A DNA stretch of 5,739 nucleotides from Chlamydiia bacterium. Its GTDB lineage: Bacteria; Chlamydiota; Chlamydiia; Chlamydiales; FEN-1388. This document shows, piece after piece, positions 1 through 5,275 of the stretch. Location of the stretch: contig JAHFTM010000139.1 of assembly GCA_023269335.1 (NCBI GenBank), positions 1 to 5,739 of the forward strand, in the 5' to 3' direction. A model generated the notes under the pieces. The model had not been told where the DNA came from. It was given only the letters and a program-made list of their open reading frames with translations, and did not search any database. A program made the position numbers and the translations under genes. Numbering within the stretch: the stretch's first letter is position 1; each line of letters opens with the position of its first letter.

Positions 1-2251
1 AGCTGCATTAAAACAGCAAGCAAGCTTTGCAGTAAAAAATGGCACACTCGAAATTTCACCCTTTAGCTGTAGTTACCTGATGATGCCAGATCGTTTTCAG
101 ACGCTTGTCAAAAAGGGACAGATAGCTCTCATATCTCCCATGAAGTTGAAGATTGAAAGTGCCAAAATTGTTGTGCCTTTTGTAAACGTAGAAGAAGCAG
201 TGGCTGCCTTCAAAATAAGCTGTGAGCCTGTAGATATCAAAGGCATAGGTCAATTTGAAGCAGTCCAGATTAAAAAGTTTGAATTAGATCTCTTAAAGGA
301 CAAAAAAAATTTCGAACTAACTACAAATATCTTTGTGTTACTGCAAAATAGCTTGCAATCAGCTTCCAATCTGATAGGAAAAGAGCTTTCAGTTGCAGTT
401 CAACAAAAGCTGAAATTTGAACCCAATGACTTGAAAAATGTACAAGTGATCAAAGGAAAGGCAGATACAGATTTAGCTATAGCCATAGATGGTAAATTGC
501 AAGGCAGCTACAACTTGGCACTCCCCTTTGAAGCAAATCTTCAAAAAAATGAAGCGAAAGCAAGCTGCGAACTACTTTGCAAAGATACAGTCGATAACAC
601 AAAACTCAACGCGCAATTTTTTGTGACTAATAAGCCAGCATCAGAGGTTACTTTAAAATCAACAGGCACCTTTGAAAAGCTACCTGTAAAGATATTGGCT
701 GAGATTCTCAAAAACGATGAGCTTGTTACGTTTGTTGGCAATTTTCTTTCAGGCAGCTGGAAAGTTGATTTTCAAGGCATGCAGGCTAATAACAACCAGG
801 CCTTTTTCCAAGTGGATGGTAAAGAGCTACAGATAGCCTTTGACCTGAATATGGGTAATGGCTGTTTGAGCCAAACAAAAAGCAATCCTCCTTTTATTTT
901 TAAGATGAATATTACAAAAGAGCGCTTTGAAGCGCTTTTAAAAGCTTTAAAGCTTAATAAGGGTGTAAAGCAGGAGCTTCTTTTGAAAGAGGCGTTTCCA
1001 ATTGAGTTTGCCTGTACAAGTTTGAAGGTGCCTTTACAGCTGCTACAAGGAGAAGCAAACCTTGGAAGTGCGCTGGATGGTGTGGATTTTGCAACATCTC
1101 TGCAAGTAGGAAAACTTACTTTCACTACCCTCGACAATAAAAGTTATGTGATTCCAAGTCTTGTAGGATCAGCTGAGGTGATCAAAGGCAAACGTCAAGT
1201 AACCTTTGAATTACAAAATAACAAGGGAAAAGCAGTTGCTCAAGGTGATCAGGAAGCATACATCTTCTTAAAAGGCATGATGCAAAATCTGTGGGATGAC
1301 AAGGGTATTAATCTCAAAGAGGCAAATATCGAGATTGAAAGTCGCTTGCAGCAACTGCCGCTCGATATTTTAGAGCATATTTCTAGCACAAAAGAGATGG
1401 GTGAAAAGCTTGCAACAGTAGTGGGACCGAAACTGAATGCAGAGCTGAAAGCAAAGTTGATTAAAATGAAAGAGGGTGAGATTCAGGCAACAGTGAAAGG
1501 GGCGCACCTGCAAAGTGAAATTTCATCGAGTGTCAAGCAAGGGAAGCTGTATCTGAATAAGCCCTGCACAGTGAGATTAGAGGTGACACCAAAGGCAGGT
1601 AAAGTGCTTTTTAAAGATGTCAATCCCCTCCTTGCAAGTGGCGTAAAGACAGATCACCCTATTGAAGTGCTAATTGATAATAGAGATTTTGTTTTACCGA
1701 TGCAGCCTTTTACAAAGCAGGGCATCCAGATCAAGAAAGTAACAGTTAATTTAGGCAAGCTGCAGGTGAAAAAAGGTGGTGCTATGGATATTGTCTGCGC
1801 TCTATTAAACTTAAGCTCTTCTAAAGAGATGGATCTGTGGTTTACCCCACTTTTTCTTGAAGTGCGAAATGGCGTTGTCTACTGCTCGAGGGTGGATGCA
1901 TTACTTGATCAAACGATACAGATTGCCTCCTGGGGAACGATTGACCTGGTAAGTGACAAAGTGGACATGGTGGTGGGTGTTTTCGGTGATGGTCTTCGTA
2001 GATCACTGAGACTTGAAGGTCTTGACCCTAACTATGTCCTGCAGCTTCCATTGAAGGGAACAACATCAACGGCAACCATAGATCGCACACGGGCAACAGC
2101 AAAAATTGCCTCACTCAGGCTGAGAGAAGCTAATAATCCAACTCAAGCCTTAATTGGCGGTCTTTTAGGTTTGGCGGCTCATGTTGGGGAGCAAGAAGCA
2201 CCTGTTCCGCCACCTACCACCTCTCCATTTCCCTGGCAAACACGCAGATAA
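1..2251 (+). CDS. Large repeat-containing protein with AsmA-like C-terminus, 5' end outside window
   Basis: The frame is open from base 2, with no stop before the first ATG at 80, and the sequence before that ATG reads as ordinary protein (start ALKQQASFAVKNGTLEI). The gene therefore begins upstream of the window, and 750 residues are visible. No transmembrane segment is visible in this part. The protein alternates short beta-type strands with amphipathic stretches. Two copies of a block are visible, opening with LPVKIL (680) and LPLDIL (1355) and leading about 100 residues later to a PIE motif (998, 1658); a third, partial copy sits at the window start (PMKLKIE near 137). The last part, about 1830-2135, with phrases such as FLEVRNGVVY, ASWGTIDLVSDKVDM and LQLPLKGT, resembles the C-terminal domain of AsmA-type proteins, which are linked to envelope lipid transport or outer-membrane biogenesis. 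The tail is proline-rich (VPPPTTSPFP). The AsmA-like assignment is by eye; the substrate and localisation are unknown. Confidence 0.75.
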   Translation, partial: AALKQQASFAVKNGTLEISPFSCSYLMMPDRFQTLVKKGQIALISPMKLKIESAKIVVPFVNVEEAVAAFKISCEPVDIKGIGQFEAVQIKKFELDLLKDKKNFELTTNIFVLLQNSLQSASNLIGKELSVAVQQKLKFEPNDLKNVQVIKGKADTDLAIAIDGKLQGSYNLALPFEANLQKNEAKASCELLCKDTVDNTKLNAQFFVTNKPASEVTLKSTGTFEKLPVKILAEILKNDELVTFVGNFLSGSWKVDFQGMQANNNQAFFQVDGKELQIAFDLNMGNGCLSQTKSNPPFIFKMNITKERFEALLKALKLNKGVKQELLLKEAFPIEFACTSLKVPLQLLQGEANLGSALDGVDFATSLQVGKLTFTTLDNKSYVIPSLVGSAEVIKGKRQVTFELQNNKGKAVAQGDQEAYIFLKGMMQNLWDDKGINLKEANIEIESRLQQLPLDILEHISSTKEMGEKLATVVGPKLNAELKAKLIKMKEGEIQATVKGAHLQSEISSSVKQGKLYLNKPCTVRLEVTPKAGKVLFKDVNPLLASGVKTDHPIEVLIDNRDFVLPMQPFTKQGIQIKKVTVNLGKLQVKKGGAMDIVCALLNLSSSKEMDLWFTPLFLEVRNGVVYCSRVDALLDQTIQIASWGTIDLVSDKVDMVVGVFGDGLRRSLRLEGLDPNYVLQLPLKGTTSTATIDRTRATAKIASLRLREANNPTQALIGGLLGLAAHVGEQEAPVPPPTTSPFPWQTRR

Positions 2252-2391
2252 ACTACATATATAAATCTTTAATAATTAACTCGATGTGCACGTTTTCATT
2301 CAGAAAGATCACGCATGAAAATAATTGAAAAAGGACAGGCACTCCAGCACACAATTTGCGTTCAAGCGAAAACATGAGACTTGATTAAAAA

Positions 2392-2421
2392 TTGTACAAA
2401 TGTTAACATTTGTAATATAAT
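2392..2421 (+). promoter_or_regulatory. Promoter and palindromic operator of the toxin-antitoxin operon
   Basis: A -35-like TTGTAC (2392-2397) and a perfect -10 TATAAT (2416-2421) are separated by 18 bp. The spacer is almost filled by a perfect 20-bp palindrome, TACAAATGTTAACATTTGTA (2395-2414). A second, shorter palindrome TTGTACAA (2392-2399) overlaps the -35 and contains TGTACA, the core hexamer reported for operators of the YefM antitoxin. A repressor bound here would block RNA polymerase, which fits the usual autorepression of such operons by the antitoxin or the toxin-antitoxin complex. The palindrome and boxes are read directly; the binding protein is inferred. Confidence 0.7.
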
Positions 2422-2440
2422 CTAATGAGGTGTTTTACAT

Positions 2441-2698
2441 ATGAATCCTAGAAAAGCTTTTTCCGAAGCAAGAAGCGACTTAACTGGAATTGCTAATCAT
2501 GTTGCCTATGGACATGATCGCTACATTCTAACCCGAAATGGTCAAGATCTTGTAGCTATGATTTCAATGGATGATTTGAGGCTTTTAGAAGCACTTGAAG
2601 ATCAACTAGACATCGAAACCGCAAAAAAAATTGATGCGGATATCAAGAAAAGAGGAACTGTTTCTTGGAAAGATGCGCAAAAAGAGCTTGGTTTGTGA
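2441..2698 (+). CDS. Antitoxin, Phd/YefM-like (type II toxin-antitoxin)
   Basis: This 85-residue protein has the standard Phd/YefM layout. The N-terminal part (about 1-50) carries FSEARSDLTGIANHVAYG, then RYILTRNGQDLVAMISMDDLRLLEAL, matching the family pattern of an early helix, a beta hairpin with T-R-N-G, and a V/A-x-I/L-S-x-D-D-L turn into a helix; this half dimerises and binds DNA in the family. The C-terminal part (about 55-85), ending in VSWKDAQKELGL, is charged and is the usual toxin-binding tail. The start at 2441 is supported by GAGGTG at 2427-2432, 8 bases upstream, and by the strong promoter just before it. The gene overlaps the toxin gene by 4 bases. It probably represses its own promoter through the palindrome at 2395-2414. 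Family assignment is confident; the exact subfamily is not. Confidence 0.88.
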   Translation: MNPRKAFSEARSDLTGIANHVAYGHDRYILTRNGQDLVAMISMDDLRLLEALEDQLDIETAKKIDADIKKRGTVSWKDAQKELGL

Positions 2699-2952
2699 GA
2701 TATGCAGTTGAATTGAGCCGTATAGCACTCAAACACATGGCTGGTATACCAAAACGTGACCTCATTCGGATACAAGATAAGATAGAGTCGCTTTCAATTG
2801 AACCGAGATCTACAGATACTAAAAAAATTCAAGGTGATGATAATCTCTATCGAATCCGTAGTGGTAATTATCGGATCCTCTATCGAATATTTGAAAAAAA
2901 GCTATGTATACTTATTGTCGATATTGATCATCGTAAAGAAGTGTATAAGTAA
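2695..2952 (+). CDS. Toxin, RelE/StbE-like mRNA interferase (GTG start)
   Basis: The product is an 85-residue toxin of the RelE/ParE superfamily. I chose GTG at 2695 over ATG at 2665: from GTG the protein begins (M)RYAVELSRIALKHMAGIP, the normal family N-terminus, and GTGA overlaps the antitoxin stop, a typical coupled junction. An AAAGAG lies 8 bases upstream. The extra ten residues from 2665 (MERCAKRAWF) fit no family pattern. The core LYRIRSGNYRILYRI (about 51-65) and the C-terminal DIDHRKEVYK (about 76-85) match the RelE/StbE motifs YRiRvGdYRviY and HR..vY. R60, R80 and Y84 are the likely counterparts of the catalytic Arg/Tyr residues of E. coli RelE, which cuts mRNA on the ribosome. ParE-type toxins that act on gyrase share the fold, but the HR...Y ending favours RNase activity. 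All core motifs are intact, so the toxin is probably functional. Confidence 0.87.
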   Translation: MRYAVELSRIALKHMAGIPKRDLIRIQDKIESLSIEPRSTDTKKIQGDDNLYRIRSGNYRILYRIFEKKLCILIVDIDHRKEVYK

Positions 2953-3049
2953 TCTGTGATTAAAAGTCTCAAGGAAACAGCTCTTTCTTGGAAGTTATAA
3001 ATTAAGGACATATAGTAGATTACATACATACGCACATAATTATCTATAT

Positions 3050-3067
3050 AAATTAAAGCTTTAATTT
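3050..3067. repeat. Perfect 18-bp AT-rich palindrome upstream of the two-gene unit
   Basis: AAATTAAAGCTTTAATTT is its own reverse complement. It lies 42 bases before the ATG at 3110 and overlaps a TATATAAA stretch (3045-3052) that could serve as a -10 box; no convincing -35 box is seen. It could be an operator for the genes at 3110-4374 or a chance result of AT-rich sequence. The rest of the 157-base spacer 2953-3109 shows no gene and no clear terminator. Confidence 0.4.
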
Positions 3068-3109
3068 GATGTAATTAACTTATTAATAATTTAAATGGAG
3101 TAATATGCT

Positions 3110-3634
3110 ATGAGCGTTACACTTCAATCTCTATTTTCTTTTGTAGCAGAACCAACGAAGTCGGCACAACCCGTGCTACACATTGAAAATGTAAATAGCC
3201 AAGCTGTGTCAAAGCGCCCTTATAAAGCGGCAGGATTTAATTCTCTCTTGAGAGGGAGAGACTCTTGCATACAAATGAGAAGAGAGCTTCGGGATAATGC
3301 GATTGAAAAGCGCAGAAACGAGACAGTACTGAGAATTTTTAAGGAAAATCAAGAGGATTTTCGCAATGTACTTGGAGCTGCAAAGCACATGATTACAAAC
3401 ATCCTGGCTCCTGCATTTGAATCTGCTGTAACAGAGCCCTTGGCAATTGGTATCGTTCAAGTAATTGAGAGTACAGGCTTAGCTGCTTGGAATAAGCTTG
3501 AGGCTAATAAGGGTCTGGCTGAAGTTTATGCTCAAATTAGGGCAAAATTTGTAAAAGATATTGGGCCGCTCAAAGAACAATGTCAAAAGCTCGTTGAGTT
3601 TTTTAGGCAGTTAGATGGAGTCATTAAAAAATGA
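3110..3634 (+). CDS. Unknown protein with an IBB-like (importin-beta-binding) segment
   Basis: I do not recognise this 174-residue protein as a named family. The start is supported by GGAG at 3097-3100, 9 bases upstream; another ATG at 3105 hits a stop after two codons. Residues 1-35 are Ser/Val/Gln-rich and look unstructured, as in many type III effectors. Residues 43-80 (nt 3236-3349) are strongly charged: FNSLLRGRDS, then MRRELRDNAIEKRRNET, then VLRIFKEN. This can be laid without gaps on the IBB helix of importin-alpha, keeping M-R-R, the acidic/small/hydrophobic step, R-[KR], and [LI]-F-K. The second half is helical; VIESTGLAAWNKL (118-130) faintly recalls an armadillo-repeat helix. There is no signal peptide or membrane segment. 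The gene is coupled to the next one by an ATGA overlap. Existence of the gene is well supported; the IBB reading is moderate and the effector role is inference. Confidence 0.7.
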   Translation: MSVTLQSLFSFVAEPTKSAQPVLHIENVNSQAVSKRPYKAAGFNSLLRGRDSCIQMRRELRDNAIEKRRNETVLRIFKENQEDFRNVLGAAKHMITNILAPAFESAVTEPLAIGIVQVIESTGLAAWNKLEANKGLAEVYAQIRAKFVKDIGPLKEQCQKLVEFFRQLDGVIKK

Positions 3635-4374
3635 CGCTTTCGGTAAAAGCAATAGCCACTGCTACAGCTGGAATGAGCGCTGTAGCAATCAGTTCTCCTA
3701 GTGGAAAAAAAAGTGGTGAGGCAACCCGCGCTCAATGCAACGAGGGTGCCTTATTTTCAACTATTTTAGAACGAACTCATCTTGCGGCTGATCTTATTCC
3801 AATTATTATTGATTATGCACGCCCAAATGAGGGAGAAGCTACAGCACTTTTTTTACAAAACGCAAGTAAGCTGTTTTTGAAGCCTACAGACCAAAGTCTT
3901 GTACATGAGTTAGTAGCAACTTGGGCTCGCTACGTTTTTCGAGTAGATTTGCAGCAGTCAATCTACACAATTATCAATACAGATCATGCAAGAGCTGAAG
4001 ATATTTCATTACTTTTTGAAAAACTATTTGGCAGAGCACTACGTGATTTTCCAGCTCTTTCTTCTTTTGTCGAACCTTATAACGCACGACTTGTCATGAA
4101 CGTCAAAGATGCATTCAATAGCTCTGGGAATGTGAATGCAAAAGAGCTGAAAGCAGAAGCGCAAAATCCTGTAGCTCTTCGTATCGAAAACCTTGTTGGA
4201 AAAAGAGACAACAAGTTCCCATACGTGGTAATGAATTCAGGTCTTTGGCATTTATGTGAAATAGATTTTAATACGAATGTTGCAAAAATTACGCAGTTAT
4301 TTAATTGTCGTCAATGTGCTGTTGGTAACGTACTTTTATCAGAAGACCTCGTTTGGCCTGCTTCTCTTACGTAA
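3631..4374 (+). CDS. Unknown 247-residue protein, possible partner effector
   Basis: The ATG at 3631 overlaps the preceding stop (ATGA), with GGAG at 3617-3620 as ribosome binding site, so the two genes are probably co-translated. I do not recognise the family. The N-terminus (1-30) is rich in Ala, Ser and Thr (KAIATATAGMSAVAISSPSG) and could be a weak export signal; it is less hydrophobic than a typical Sec signal. Residues about 49-63, THLAADLIPIIIDYA, match the first helix of F-box-like domains (L-P-x-[DE]-L-[IL]-x-x-I-x-x-[YL], with Ala for Pro), a theme common in amoeba-associated bacteria. Extended to PNEGEATALFLQNASK it also resembles an armadillo repeat, and I cannot decide between them. 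The middle is helical (ATWARYVFRVDLQQ) and the C-terminal 60 residues are more beta-like, with WHLC and CRQC cysteines. A host-interaction role is inference from these hints and the neighbour. Confidence 0.68.
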   Translation: MTLSVKAIATATAGMSAVAISSPSGKKSGEATRAQCNEGALFSTILERTHLAADLIPIIIDYARPNEGEATALFLQNASKLFLKPTDQSLVHELVATWARYVFRVDLQQSIYTIINTDHARAEDISLLFEKLFGRALRDFPALSSFVEPYNARLVMNVKDAFNSSGNVNAKELKAEAQNPVALRIENLVGKRDNKFPYVVMNSGLWHLCEIDFNTNVAKITQLFNCRQCAVGNVLLSEDLVWPASLT

Positions 4375-4389
4375 TAACCTGAATCTAGC

Positions 4390-4410
4390 AAATAGTAGTC
4401 TATTTTTTAT
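4390..4410 (+). terminator. Possible weak intrinsic terminator
   Basis: AAATAG (4390-4395), a four-base loop TAGT and CTATTT (4400-4405) form a 6-bp hairpin that continues into T residues (4403-4408). It lies 16 bases after the stop of the gene at 3631-4374. The stem is AT-rich and weak. CTATTTTT (4400-4407) can instead pair with AAAAATAG (4426-4433) in an 8-bp stem with an 18-base loop. Either could end the upstream transcript. Confidence 0.35.
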
Positions 4411-4431
4411 TGATATTAATATTTTAAAAAT

Positions 4432-4496
4432 AGGGTAAGCCGCTGCTGTTTTCTGTTATATAATTTCCCCTAAAAAATCAGCATACCCTCTATAAT
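4432..4496 (+). promoter_or_regulatory. Inverted repeat and TATAAT boxes before kdsB
   Basis: The right arm CAGCATACCCT (4479-4489) is the reverse complement of AGGGTA (4432-4437) plus TGCTG (4444-4448); the left arm carries six extra bases, AGCCGC, between the two blocks. This gives an 11-bp stem with one bulge, closing a 30-base loop. A TATAAT (4459-4464) sits in the loop and a second TATAAT (4491-4496) lies immediately after the right arm, 36 bases before the kdsB start. Neither has a convincing -35 box at normal spacing. The arrangement suggests a kdsB-pyrG promoter region with a possible operator or leader hairpin; which box is used cannot be read from sequence. Confidence 0.4.
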
Positions 4497-4531
4497 GATA
4501 CCCAATTAGAGAATCGGAGTAAGTCAGTGTT

Positions 4532-5275
4532 ATGACTGTTATTGGTATCATTCCAGCGCGTTATAAAAGTTCACGCTTTCCTGCTAAAATGCTTGCTCCC
4601 ATACTTGGAAAGTCACTTCTTCAAAGAACCTATGAATGTGCAAAAAAATCAAAAACATTAGATCGTCTTGTTATTGCCGTTGATGACGAACGCGTTTTTG
4701 AGCATGCCACAAGCTTTGGTGCTGATTGTGTCATGACAAATGTTAACTGTCTCAATGGCACTGTTAGGCTTGTTGATGCCATTCAAGGTCGTCCTGATCT
4801 GCAAAAAGCTGACATTTACGTAAACATCCAGGGAGACAGGCCTTGTCTTTGCCCCTATTCAATCGACAAAATAGTGTTAGCTCTTACAAATAACCCCCAC
4901 GATGTGATGGCAACGCCTATTACGCAAATTTCAGATATTAAAGAAATAGAAAATCCAGCGAATGTAAAATGTGTGCTCGATAAAAATGGCTACGCCCTTT
5001 ATTTTAGCCGTAGGCCGATTCCATTTTCAAAAGAAGCTGCCTTTTGTTATAAGCACGTAGGCATCTATGCCTTTCGCAAAGATTTTTTAATGCAGTATGT
5101 GCAGCTTGCTGACACTCCCCTGCAGCTCATAGAGGATTTAGAGCAGCTCAAAGTGCTCGAACATGGATTTCGTATTAAAACGGTAGAAATCGGCGAGGAA
5201 GACCTTTCCGTAGACTATCCAGAGGACATTTATAAAGTAGAAAAATGGTTATGCAAACAAAATATATCTTCGTAA
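4532..5275 (+). CDS. kdsB: 3-deoxy-manno-octulosonate cytidylyltransferase (CMP-Kdo synthetase), motif-divergent
   Basis: KdsB joins CTP and Kdo to give CMP-Kdo and pyrophosphate in the cytoplasm, the activation step before Kdo is added to lipid A. The 247-residue length is normal. The N-terminus [14 protein letters not shown] keeps the CTP-binding residues R10, R15 and K19. Other family landmarks are present: VNIQGD (97-102), [10 protein letters not shown] (155-164), HVGIYAFR (175-182), [12 protein letters not shown] (201-212) and SVDYPEDI (226-233). D102 and D228 correspond to the two metal-binding aspartates (D100 and D235 in E. coli). Three motifs deviate: PGKPL is PAKML (A18, M20), GT[ED]R is GTVR (V78) and GDEP is GDRP (R103). 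The start is the only in-frame ATG after a stop at 4520, with GGAG at 4516-4519. The gene overlaps pyrG, as expected for a shared operon. Orthology with chlamydial kdsB is supported by the order; catalytic competence is less certain. Confidence 0.9.
   Translation: MTVIGIIPARYKSSRFPAKMLAPILGKSLLQRTYECAKKSKTLDRLVIAVDDERVFEHATSFGADCVMTNVNCLNGTVRLVDAIQGRPDLQKADIYVNIQGDRPCLCPYSIDKIVLALTNNPHDVMATPITQISDIKEIENPANVKCVLDKNGYALYFSRRPIPFSKEAAFCYKHVGIYAFRKDFLMQYVQLADTPLQLIEDLEQLKVLEHGFRIKTVEIGEEDLSVDYPEDIYKVEKWLCKQNISS

Noticed and set aside
80..85. ATG ATG at 80 as the start of the large protein
   Set aside because: The frame is open back to base 2, encodes plausible protein before the ATG, and has no ribosome binding site at a good distance. 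The start is outside the window.
541..1137. Open frames on the - strand inside the large gene (541-741, 772-1137)
   Set aside because: They lie entirely within a well-supported + strand gene, show no family motifs and have no separate start signals.
2293..2321. Hairpin TTTTCAT/ATGAAAA after the large gene as a terminator
   Set aside because: The stem is 7 bp and AT-rich, the loop is 15 bases and no T-run follows. The spacer 2252-2391 otherwise shows no gene or site I can support.
2665..2697. ATG at 2665 as the toxin start
   Set aside because: It would add ten residues with no family match and a long overlap with the antitoxin. GTG 2695 gives the canonical RelE-family N-terminus and a 4-base overlap.
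2970..2990. Hairpin CAAG(G)AAA/TTTCTTG after the toxin gene as a terminator
   Set aside because: It has a bulge, a short stem and no following T-run.
3209..3460. Minus-strand frame across the IBB-like gene
   Set aside because: It is a shadow of the + strand gene, which has a good ribosome binding site and coupling to the next gene.
3631..3720. Sec signal peptide at the N-terminus of the 247-residue protein
   Set aside because: There is one Lys followed by a weakly hydrophobic Ala/Thr stretch without a clear cleavage site; a type III-like or unstructured N-terminus fits as well.
4736..4747. ACAAATGTTAAC inside kdsB, identical to 12 bases of the toxin-antitoxin operator palindrome
   Set aside because: It is only a little more than half of the palindrome and lies in coding sequence; chance in AT-rich DNA is the simplest explanation.
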